The position numbers and the translations under genes were made by a program. From Trissonchulus latispiculum (Eukaryota > Nematoda > Enoplea > Enoplida > Ironidae): a DNA stretch of 64,000 nucleotides. The notes beneath the pieces were generated by a model. That model made no database searches and was not told the DNA's origin. It was given only the letters and a program-made list of their open reading frames with translations. This document shows positions 54,304-64,000 of this stretch, one piece after another. The DNA lies in the NCBI GenBank assembly GCA_030248195.1, contig JASAND010011460.1:1-64000 (forward strand). The letters run 5' to 3'. The number at the start of each line of letters is the position of its first letter. Within the stretch, counting starts at the first letter, position 1.

Positions 54304-55493
54304 CAGCGAGACTAGATTATTACACTGATTTCAACCTTCGTGGTTTACTGATATTTAAAGTTTCATCAAATGCTGTCCTGTGACTTCAGTCACAGTTTCT
54401 CGGTCCTTCTGACTTCAAAAATATTTTCTGAATTCCTGTTCATTGCTTGCTCTTTCCCCCATTTGGGGGTATCTTCCTTTTTACAGTCTCTGTTGTCCTT
54501 TTTCACTGTTTCTTTTAATCTTAAAAAGATCAGTGAGATATCCTCTTCCGCCCCGCTCTATTTATACATTGTTACTATTAGTTGTCTGTAGTGTAGTCAA
54601 GTCAACTTTCTGAATTTTACAAAATATTGTTTATCTGAAAAGAAAACGGTTAGTTTGCCAGTTGCTTCTTGTCTTATTTGTCTTGTTTGGGTTGTATATA
54701 GCCAGGAAATTTTAAGTCCTTCAAGATTCTGGTTTCTGCCTGTATACTGTGTTAGATCCCTCTCAGTTCTTATTCTTTTGCGTTTTCTCTGCAAGATGTT
54801 AGCCGTACAGATAAACCGCTTGGACTAAGATATCCTTTACGTTTAGGGACTGCCATATTGTGCCAGTTTTTGTAGGGTGCCGTGCACTGAAACAGCTCAA
54901 ATCTATTGTTAAGCCGTTGCATTCATTTATATTTGAACTAAATTTGTTACTAATCTTACTTCAACTTAATATTCCAGTCTGAGAACAACTCTGTGTACTT
55001 TAAATATAGCGAAAACGAGAAACGACCCACACGGTTCTTAGAACTTCAGTAACTTAAATAGCGACAGCTAACAAAAGGTTAAAGTACGACTGCAGAAACC
55101 GCTCGTAGTTTACAACAAATGTTGGCACAGCCAGAAACGGCAATTAAGCAATGAGCTGACACCGCCTTGGGTGCTTTGGGCGTTTTCCTGCGAAAAAAAC
55201 GATTTTACATGACTTTAGCATAGCGGAGATAATTGAAGTGAATACTCTTTTCTGATTCTTCGGACTAAGGGCGTTGTTGCACACTCCAATTAAAATAATT
55301 AGAAATAAACGCCTTACAGCAGCAGTTAGTGGAGGCGGTTGCCGAATATAATTTATAGTGAACTAATTGATACAAAGTCAGGATGTCCCAGCTTTTGAGT
55401 TTGAGTAGTCGTTATCATCAACTTAACTGGCTAGTTAGCTTGATCATCGATCAACAAGTAATTCGTTCCTAACACTGAGTCCAGTGCAAATAT
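54304..55493. other. Receptor 6 downstream region
   Basis: No supported gene. A short block at about 54813-54835 resembles the SINE-like sequence near 44178. Confidence 0.45.
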
Positions 55494-56483
55494 TTACATT
55501 CGAAGCGCTGCTACGGAACCGTTCCTTACAGATGTTTGTATTCCACTATGCCGTCCATGTCGGTTTTCGCAACATTTCAGCCCTTCCCGGGATTCGCTTC
55601 TAAAAGTGGGATTGAATGCCACATAAAAAAGAAGATTAATTCCATAATTTATACCGTGAATTACCATCACCCAGTATGACCAAAGTGAGTATTTGTCAGA
55701 AATGTTCAACCTTCCCGTGGTACCAGCAATTTGGAAATAAACTGGGGCAGGAATGATGCAGACCACAAAAGCCACAAAACACCAAAACATCATCTTTGAG
55801 CCACGAGCCCTCTTCTGCATTTCGGTCTTGGTAGCCAGGGATCGGCTGGTTTTGATCTTTACAAAAATAGCAATATAGCAAAGCAGCATTATCAAGGACG
55901 GAATGTAAACAAATATTGTGTCCATGGCGAACTTCCAAACAGGCAGCCTCCCATCGATTATGCAAATTCCAAAGGTCGGTAGAACCGTAAAAGATCCTAA
56001 CAGTCTTGAACCAGGTAGGAAAAAGACCAACATGGCTGTAAACAGCCACACCGAGACCACCCATAAGCCGATCGCCCGTTTCATGCTAAAGGCTGTTTTA
56101 TATAGGACAGGCATGAAGACGGCAGTAAATCTATTCACTGCGATTAAAGCCTGACCAATGGGGGAGGCGAAAATACAAAACCATCCCCATGCGCCCGCCC
56201 ATCTACAAATTGCATCCATTGCCGCAATATCAGACGATTCTGTACTTTTTGCTGGTCCAAAATATATCGCTTCAATACCTTGCACTATCCCCCATGTCGT
56301 ACAAGCTAGTAGATCAGTAATTGACAACAATAGGACTAAAACGTAAGTGACTTGATTCCGAAGCTTATTTGATGATGAGATAATGACAATAATTACAATA
56401 TTGCAAATTCCCAGACATGAGAAAACAACTGTCATGGTAACTCCAGTCAGAAGGACCTTTTCCGCAATTGTGGCATTTACCAT
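55494..56483 (-). CDS. Seven-transmembrane receptor, copy 6
   Basis: Intact 329-codon intronless receptor starting at 56483, with sequon N3-A-T5 and A-E-K. It has TM2 SITDL, TM3 ICRWAG Cys, NRF, ECL2 FGICII, loop 3 KTEMQKRARGSKMM, TM6 CIIPAP, TM7 NLLFY and FNPTFR. It is closest to copy 2 (MKRAIGLWVV in TM4, TSVRNGSVA tail). A 636-bp foldback element starts only 27 bases upstream of the ATG, so promoter or 5' UTR must lie in or beyond it. Membrane GPCR, presumably chemosensory; ligand unknown. Confidence 0.9.
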   Translation of the reverse strand: MVNATIAEKVLLTGVTMTVVFSCLGICNIVIIVIISSSNKLRNQVTYVLVLLLSITDLLACTTWGIVQGIEAIYFGPAKSTESSDIAAMDAICRWAGAWGWFCIFASPIGQALIAVNRFTAVFMPVLYKTAFSMKRAIGLWVVSVWLFTAMLVFFLPGSRLLGSFTVLPTFGICIIDGRLPVWKFAMDTIFVYIPSLIMLLCYIAIFVKIKTSRSLATKTEMQKRARGSKMMFWCFVAFVVCIIPAPVYFQIAGTTGRLNISDKYSLWSYWVMVIHGINYGINLLFYVAFNPTFRSESREGLKCCENRHGRHSGIQTSVRNGSVAALRM

Positions 56484-56509
56484 GGTTTCGTTAAATTGGT
56501 AGACCCAAG

Positions 56510-57145
56510 AGTTTAGAATACCAAGAGTAAGACACTCAGCTCTTCCTAATTGAATAAGCTTGCAAGAAAGCTTGCTAGAAACATTAAGGCCGAAATCTCG
56601 GGAGGGGGGTTTCTCAGCATGTAAGCATACAACGCTGACATTTTTTAAATACGGGCGTTTTCGACAAATTAAATACTATAACTTAAGCTAGGAAAATCAT
56701 ACAGCAATAATTTTTATATCATTATGTTGCGTAGAACGAGATCTTTTTAACGATATAAAAATTACATAGTTCGGTTTGGTAATCTCTTACAAAACCGGCA
56801 ATAAAGCATCCTTGCCACGACAATTCTGGGAAGTTCATCATTTCTTAGAAATGCCTTACGTTGTTGCTGAATTTATGAGGATTGCTTAAAGCGAACTATA
56901 TAATTTTTATATAGATAAAAAGATCTCGTTCTACGCAACACAATGATATAAAAATTATTGCTGTACGACTCTCCTAGCTCAAGTTCTAGTATTTGAATTG
57001 GCGAAAACGCCCGTTTGTGAAAAATATCAGCGTATACATGTTTACGCTGAAAAGCCCCCCGAAATTTCGGCCTTAATGTTTCGAGCATCTTGAAAGCTTA
57101 TTCTATTAGGAAGAGCTGAATGTCTTACTCTTGGTATTATAAACT
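56510..57145. mobile_element. Foldback element at the receptor 6 5' end
   Basis: Arms AGTTTAGAATACCAAGAGTA and TACTCTTGGTATTATAAACT, inverted over about 240 bases (GAGATCTCGTTCTACGCAACA-type and AATAATTTTTATATCAT blocks recur on both sides). A central ~130 bases is unique. No ORF. Confidence 0.85.
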
Positions 57146-58335
57146 TTTGGTAGAACGGGAATGGTAACCTGGAAGAAGAAATTTGTCTCCAGTCAGTTTA
57201 AATAGCAACAGTCAAATGTACACACTAACAAAAATATGTCTTTACCGCAGAAATCAGGTCATGGCTTTGGGGATATCAATGGCATGTGTTTTTATTCTCG
57301 TTTATAAAATTCAAAGGTCCAGCACATACCTGCAGTCCAGTTTCGCAAGTTAAACTGTAGCTTAAAGAAACTTCGCGATAGCACTACTCCGAAATTCAAT
57401 CAACTTTGCTGACACCAGTAATTGTATTGGTGTGCGTATAAAATTTATTAAGTAAAGAATTTGCTCTGTTGACCTTTAATTCCTACCATAATAATTTTAG
57501 TAATATATTAAAAACATTGACCATATTACTTAAAGATTAATAAACATTAATTTGTAGTTATTATGTGAATATGGCACAGGTGGACAAGGGGGGGGGGAAG
57601 GGGGAATTCCCCCCCTCGGCGAAGTCGTCCACAAGGGGTAAGAAAATTGCCCAAAAAAACATAGGTTTTTCGACAAAAATTTCCAAAAAATTTTCCGGAT
57701 TCGCCGGAATTTTTCACTAAAAATCACTATTTTTATCTAAAAGCGTCTGAAAAACTAGCTAACAAGTAGCTGTTTTTTGTTAAAAAATTGCAAAAATCGC
57801 TTCAAAATCGCTTTTAAAAGTACCCGTAAGAAAAATCGCTCTCACAGGGGGTACCCAAATTTGCTTCCACAAGGTCAGTGAAATTTGACCTCCTGTTAAG
57901 GTATGGAATATGGTTACTAGATTAATCTAGTCAGACGTTGCGCTGTTTCGGTGTCTAGTGACCAAGCAAAAAAAGTAAAAAATTCGATAATCGTTAAATA
58001 ACAAACTTCAGCTAATCAATGGCAAACACGCACCACCTTTCAAACTGAGTGTGTGCGAAATTTACTTTTTCATAACGCTAACCCCTCCCAAAGTTATTAA
58101 CCCCTAACAAAGTTGTGTTCTTTGTTGTGTCACCACAGCAATCTTAAAAACCTTTCGAGATGGGTGCTGACTGGGTTATACTTTAAAAATGTTTAGACTG
58201 AAGCAATTAGAGTTAGTATTAGATGCTAACGAAAGCTGTATTTTTCGATATTTTGGACAATCCTGAATGAGATGTCCAACTTGTACCAGTGTCCATGCAT
58301 GGCAAACAGGGGGAGCATTCGTTACACTCTTTACC
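57146..58335. other. Intergenic, with a G-run patch
   Basis: No gene. At 57586-57620 a G-run/C-run palindrome (GGGGGGGGGAAGGGGGAATTCCCCCCC type) recalls the patches at 33355 and 47930. Confidence 0.5.
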
Positions 58336-59325
58336 TTAAGGTGGTGATTCCTTTTGGAGACATCAACTTTGAACCATTATTACTCAACCACTACTTGGAG
58401 TTAAGTAGCCATTTTTATATCGAAATGGAGCTCAACATTTGCTCTTTCTAACGAATACAACGAAACTAACTTTAGTTCTCGGAAATTATTTTACTGCATT
58501 TTCGAAGTAATTTAATTTTCCAGATTTTTTGCAGACTAAACCAAGTTTTTTTCGTGAGGCATCGGCCACATCATTCGATTCCACTATCAAATAGCTGGGG
58601 ACCCTTTTTTAATTATTATGAAACCGCTCCTCGTTATAAAGAAATTAGCTAAAATGTATGCGCAACCTTGATTTTGCCTACTTTTCCCAACTTTGACAAG
58701 CGACCACTTTAGCTAGAAAGCAGCAATCGGGACACCTAAAAAAGGGTCCCTGGGTATTTTAGTGTAAAACACGTCCAGTAAGTGTCAACCATCTAGCTTG
58801 AATAGTAAATGCTCCACAATAGCTAGAACAAATTTGGTCATGTTTTTGCAAAAACTACAATTTCTACGATAGCAGCGTACGGGATAGCAGTTAGAAGATT
58901 ATAATGTCATGGAAAATCGGTCTCAACGAGACCTTCAAATTGACACCAGTAGTTTAATTTTACGGCTTATGTACCTCAATGAATGGCGGATTATTTAATT
59001 TCTGCAATAATGACAAGATTTCAATACAAAAATAAGAAACTCAGCTATATCTCACGATAGCGAAAAGCTAGAAAAGTACTTCAAAACCAAAAATGTAGAG
59101 CTCAACAAGATCTTTCGAGTGAATATAATCATAGCTGTGCAACAACTGCCTAACTGTCAAAAATTGACAAAAACCACCCGGAACGGAGACGTCGAATTTT
59201 TGAAGCGGGAATGTGCGAAGGGTGTTAGAATGCTAAAAGAACTTATTTTGGAAAGTTTCATCAAATTTCATCTTGATTTGAACCGTCAATCAACAATATG
59301 TGCCCAAAAGGAATCACCACCTTAA
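58336..59325. mobile_element. TTAA-bounded element, about 990 bp
   Basis: Ends TTAAGGTGGTGATTCCTTTT and AAAAGGAATCACCACCTTAA, a perfect 22-base inverted pair. The interior is non-coding; a 68-codon frame at 59119 has no motif. TTAA termini suggest piggyBac-like mobilisation. Confidence 0.75.
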
Positions 59326-60897
59326 ATCGTATAGTAGTCATCCTGTGAGGCCAAAGCTAGCCATCCTTTACAGAAATTAATTGGCTTTGCAAACTTTTTG
59401 ACGTCTGAGGATTTTACAATTATTCGAAGTAAATAGTATATATAAGCAGCCATGCACATAGCGTATCTACATAGAACGAAACAGCCAAAACTAATTTTCG
59501 TATTCTGCATTCAAAAAACTGGTACTCTGCCAGAACTGTGTTCAAGCTAGGAGCTTTTCGAAGTCAGTAAAGAAATTGTGTGTGAAAGATGCAACAAACC
59601 CATAGTAGGGATTAGGGATAAGCCGGAATAATAACCTGATTGACTAAAAACTTTTGCAATTGGTTTCACCAACGCTGTGAGTCCGATTAGCGGAGTTGAA
59701 TGCTACGTTAATTTACCGCTAAGTTACCTTCAAACGACGACGGTCGCTCTTCAAGTGTAGAATTCGCATTTTGCTGACATACAGAAGCGAGCGCTGGCTG
59801 GTTATGCTAATGCGTCCAATCTCAAAATTTGAATGTAGTTTAAACATTTTGCAGAATCCTCAGATGCAAAGTATAACCGCGTGGTGTACCTCGAACACGG
59901 AAGTGGTCCTCATGATTTTATGTCGCTATATTGTTGTTTTTGTAATCAGTGGACTCCAATCCGATTATAAATAAGTTACCTCAGGTGCTCATAGACAATG
60001 TTAACAGGAAAAACCTCCTTTTACAGGAACAAGAGGACCCCTAAAAGGGGTGTGGTTCTGCATCTGAGCTTTAGATATGCTTTATGGCCAAATAATGCAG
60101 TATACTTCCCAACTTATTTTGATGCTTCCTTGTCAGAGGACATGCTGTGAGTAGGTTGTACCCTCAGCGCTTATTTAAATAGTGGCCAACGACCTAATTT
60201 TTGCCGGTCAGGCCACCCGTCCTGACATAGTCAACTAGACTGAGGCAAAGGCTAATGTAAACAATACTAACCCACCGTAAACGCAAACTCTGGCAAAAGC
60301 TACATTTCGAGTGAGCTGGTTTAAATAAACCGTTAACCTAGTAACAATTTTAAATATCGCAACTGCCAGCGAAAATAAGCCTGAAACCACTACTTTTGCT
60401 AGAACAATGCTTACTTTATATACTATATATGGTAGCTTCATGAAATTTTACAGGAGATTCATCAATTTCCGCTTAGCATTAATTGAAAGCATATGTAGTC
60501 AAGTTTTCAGTTTTTCCCGATCCAGTAGTATTCCGAAACTGAAACTAAGAGTAGTCGACAGTGACCAAGTCTATTTAATTGAGGCATCAAAATTTAGCTA
60601 AAGGCGGTTTCTAATTTGCTATTTTTGTAACTGGCCAACTCATGTGTCGGTTTAAATTTACCGCTTTGGAATAGTCTTCTGGTATTACCTGTTCTAAAAA
60701 ATTAAAAACAAAATGCTAATAATCTTCTGCTTAACGTCAGCATTCTTGCTTCAGCCAGCCCTAGCAAGCTTTAAAACATTTAGCACCAGCCAGTCGGCTA
60801 GACGACAACTTCACAACAGCTCTCAGAATTTGCAGACCTCATTTGCATAAATGCTGATAAATTTCCTTCAAAACCGTTCCTGGGAACGTGGGAACGT
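59326..60897. other. Intergenic, nothing recognised
   Basis: No supported gene. Confidence 0.45.
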
Positions 60898-62732
60898 TTA
60901 AGGTGGTGGTATCGTTTACCGCACGGGTGTAGACTGAAAAATTTGTAATGGCAGTCTATATATTTGACCTCTTTAAAGCATTAAATAACCAAAAACAAGC
61001 GTATCCTCAAAGAATGTAGCTTTCATGGTTTGGTGGTAACTCACAAATTGGAAAAACTAAAATGAAATTTTGAACAAGGATTACTTTGGATTAAATTACG
61101 TTAGAAAGCTAAAATTTCGTATTTAAAGACAGGAATGTCTTGCCGAGGGTCATTTTTCAGCATTTTAGTTACTATTTAGCATAACGAAAGAAAGCTACCA
61201 AAAACGCACACTGACGCCATTTTTCAAAATCAACAAGCGATATCTCAGTTATTCTTGACTCAAACGGAAAACTAGGAAAAATGACCATGCAGTAGGTTTT
61301 GGTCAATTTTTACGTCAAATTTGAAAACACAATATTACTCGAAATGTGAGAAAACCTTGTTTAAAGCATGAATTTTCTTCACTATTTAACGATCAACGTA
61401 ATTGGTGCTTAGTTATGTGCTGGCTTGCCATTGCAAAAGCGCTGCAGTGACCAAAAAGGATTGATGATTTTGTTATCGTAAAATAGTGAAACAGACTGGT
61501 TGGGGAGGAAGAAAGCGATTGGGGCGGAGTTATTTATTTCCATATATGTTTACGGACACTTTGGAAGTTGTGGGGGGGGGACGAATAGCGTTATTTTATT
61601 TCTAAATCCTAAATCCCCCTTCGTAATTTTACTCGCCCCGCTCTCTTCAAGCGTAGAATATGTCTGATTCTTGCTATTATAAGTTATTTTAATTTGCCAG
61701 TTATCCACAATCATTCAATATGCATGAATGGGTGACATTAAACGAAAAATTCCATTTTCTTATAAATTTCAATTTTCGGCGGAGCAGATACAGCTGCACG
61801 CTGTCCGCTCACCGAAAATATTCTGGTTCGAGCTTAAAAATTTAAAAATTTTGAGTTTTTTAATTTTTTTCAGTTTTTAGTCTGGATTGTGTCCACTTAT
61901 ATTAATAGTGGTAAAAAATTCGAAAACTACTAACAAATTTAAAAACTCGTTATCACCATTTTTCGTCAAATATGGAATTTTGGTCAAAATAAAAATTTCT
62001 TCATACACGATTAAAAGTTTTACCAGTATGATTGGGAACACTAGTAAGGTCGGGTCTTGTCTCGTTTACCCCCCCCCCCGTACTCAAAATCCTTAAAACT
62101 TGACCAAATGAGCTAAAATTTGGTGTGGGTATGTTTTCGACCACACTGAGTTCGAATATAGCTAAATTTTTCGATTTCGCGAAATTCGAAATTTTTCGAT
62201 TTCTAAGGGGGGACCAAGGGAAACCGAAAAATTTTTTGTGTTCGATTTTGTTGAAAAGATGTATATAGGGGTTTTCGGGGTCGTTCTGGAGTCCGTTTTT
62301 CGTTTCAGCTTTTCGTTAGCTCAGAATAAGCTTACATCTTAAGCTTAAATCTTTAGCTTATACTGAGCTAACGAAAAGCTGAAACGAAAAACGGACTCCA
62401 GATTCGTGTTCTACGACCCCGAAAACCCCTATATACATCTTTCAACAAAATCGAACACAAAAAATTTTTCGGTTTCCCTTGGTCCCCCCTTAGAAATCGA
62501 AAAATTTAGAATTTCGCGAAATCGAAAAATTTTGCGATATTCGAACTAAGCGTGGTCGGAAACATACCCACACCAAATTTTAGCTCATTTGGTCAAGTTT
62601 TAAGGATTTTGAGTACTGGGGGGGGGTAAACGAGACAAGACCCGTAAGGTCATCAAGCGATATTTCAGGTCATTTAGATTATTTGCTATAACGCTAGCCT
62701 TTAAAATACGGTAAACGATACCACCGCCTTAA
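60898..62732. mobile_element. TTAA-bounded element, about 1.8 kb, carrying a nested MITE
   Basis: Ends TTAAGGTGGTGGTATCGTTT and AAACGATACCACCGCCTTAA. It shares its terminal bases with the 58336 element, so the two belong to related families. No transposase ORF. It contains the palindromic insertion 62052-62643. Confidence 0.7.
62052..62643. mobile_element. Palindromic foldback MITE, 592 bp, 8-bp target duplication
   Basis: The two halves are near-perfect inverted copies about a centre near 62347. Ends are GGGTCTTGTCTCGTTTACCC and its complement. GTAAGGTC is duplicated on both sides (62044-62051, 62644-62651). An 8-bp duplication is typical of hAT-type elements. High arm identity implies youth or arm-to-arm conversion. 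Confidence 0.9.
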
Positions 62733-63149
62733 GGGGGGGGGGTGATGAAAATGTCGTTGTCAATAATACAAATTTTTGCTTAAGGGGGGGTGTTGGGCAA
62801 AGTAATCTTACAACACACGTACGAAAAATATAACGCAAATACGCAAGGATCAAAGACAAAAATTAAGACAAATTAAAATCAAAAAGTTCAAATTCTTTAT
62901 TACAGGCCCCCTTCGGTTAAAAACCAACTCAAGAACATACGAGACTTATGTTGAAGATAAGCAAAATTTGAATTGAGAATCACTTCACTGTGCAATTCCT
63001 ATCCGTTTTCCGCGTATTTAGTTCTGCCTCCAGGCAGAACAATAAAGTTTATACAACAAACTTGTTGGTTAGTGAACATTATTATGATCATAACCAGTGG
63101 AGTTGGTTTTCATTCCCAGTACTGCAGTAGAAATACAGCTGATTAAATA
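62733..63149. other. Intergenic, with two G-runs
   Basis: No gene. G-runs at 62733-62742 and about 62784-62790. Confidence 0.45.
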
Positions 63150-63330
63150 CTTAAAAATAACTTGTAGCTTAAATCTTAGAGGACAGGTCATAAGGACAAA
63201 ATGTTTAAAGAAGAGGACTAATTAGAGTAAGAACGTTTCCTAGGAGAATATTTCTTTACTGTGGGATAAAGTTTAGAAAATTATGCTGTTTGTCAACGAC
63301 ACAGAACCATGTGGAATATTCTTTGCAGAT
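63150..63330 (+). repeat. Dispersed repeat, copy at 63.2 kb
   Basis: Direct counterpart of 27385-27560 (GGTCATAAGGACAAAATGTT, AAGAACGTTTCCTAGGAGAA). Confidence 0.8.
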
Positions 63331-63804
63331 TCAGATTCAGAAAAAACAGTCCTACATTTACAAAATAGAATTCATAACCACATCCAGGAATAAAGTAAAT
63401 AAATTAAATTTAAACAATGGGCAGCAGTTTTGCAGCAAGCTTGCAGATCCTACGTCTCCGAATTAAAACTGTTGCTTCCGTTATTCATCGTCACCACCGT
63501 CTCTATCCAAACAAGTCTCGACATTGATACTGCAAATTTCGGTAACAAAGAAAGCAGTGTACTTTAGCAGTGTAGCAGCATAAATGAAGGTGACTGGAGT
63601 GGGCACTGGACGCATACTCCTGCTTACGCCTAATAGCTTTCAAAACTTCAATCCTATTTACGCCTAAACAGTTTTCACCCAAAATCGGATTCCTACTTAC
63701 TCCTAAAGTTTACAGTACCACGTTAAGATTAACTTCTTGTCTTTGCATACAATGGTGGACATAAACAGCAAACGTTCACCTCTTCAACAGTGCAACAATA
63801 ACAA

Positions 63805-63842
63805 CTTCTACTACTACTACTACTACTACTACCACTACCATA
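63805..63842. repeat. (CTA)n microsatellite
   Basis: About ten ACT/CTA trinucleotides with one AC interruption. It is followed at 63860-63940 by a G-rich patch with repeated GGGGCTTGT(G/A)CCTT units. Confidence 0.9.
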
Positions 63843-64000
63843 CATTAACATAGGGTCGGGTCCTGGGGGGGGCTTGTCCCCAAAAAATTTGGGTGGGGCT
63901 TGTGCCTTGAACAAAAATTTTCTGAGGGGGCTTGTACCTTAACAATAAATTTGTAAAATTTTTCGAAAAATTAACGCTACTTTTATTAAAATTTGCAATG

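Overview
The window looks like gene-poor, AT-rich invertebrate nuclear DNA. Genes are single-exon receptor genes or spliced fragments, most of the sequence is non-coding and repeat-derived, and the mobile elements are animal types (LTR retrotransposons, a Polinton/Maverick remnant, many foldback elements and MITEs). The receptors recall nematode-type chemoreceptors, so I lean towards a nematode or nematode-like ecdysozoan. That is inference; no sequence here names the species.

The main gene content is six related intronless seven-transmembrane receptors, all on the minus strand, at about 2.5-3.6, 23.5-24.5, 36.0-37.0, 41.0-42.0, 50.3-51.2 and 55.5-56.5 kb. They fall into three look-alike pairs (1+3, 2+6, 4+5). 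Four are open. Copy 3 is a multiply broken pseudogene. Copy 5 is interrupted by one TGA exactly where its paralogs encode the extracellular-loop-2 cysteine. Each has a very short N-terminus with an N-glycosylation sequon, an NRF motif in place of DRY at the end of TM3, and an N-x3-Y motif in TM7.

The intergenic space is filled with mobile DNA. At 5397-12634 lies a complete LTR retrotransposon (about 390-bp LTRs, 4-bp target duplication CAGA, a tRNA-Arg-type primer binding site). Its 6.4-kb interior has no recognisable pol and only one CCHC zinc-knuckle ORF followed by a -1-frame ORF, so it resembles a large non-autonomous (LARD-like) element. It sits inside an older inverted-repeat element whose relative at 52161-53419 serves as an empty-site reference. 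At about 29.0-31.8 kb is the 5' part of a second LTR element (LTR edge, primer site, gag with two in-frame stops). At 45.3-47.7 kb is a Polinton remnant (broken integrase plus a small associated ORF), split by an insertion with inverted arrays of a ~20-bp repeat. Several TTAA-bounded elements (37741-38899, 58336-59325, 60898-62732), large palindromes (3993-5150, 12718-13340, 52161-53419, 56510-57145, 62052-62643), two compact MITEs and several tandem arrays make up much of the rest.

Between 16.5 and 19.7 kb on the minus strand there are good splice sites and short open exons that suggest a multi-exon gene for a Ser/Gly-rich single-pass membrane protein, now apparently decayed by frameshifts. 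A lone plus-strand terminal exon with a nearby AATAAA lies at 24895-25037. I see no rRNA, no convincing functional tRNA, no CRISPR array and no prokaryotic operon structure.
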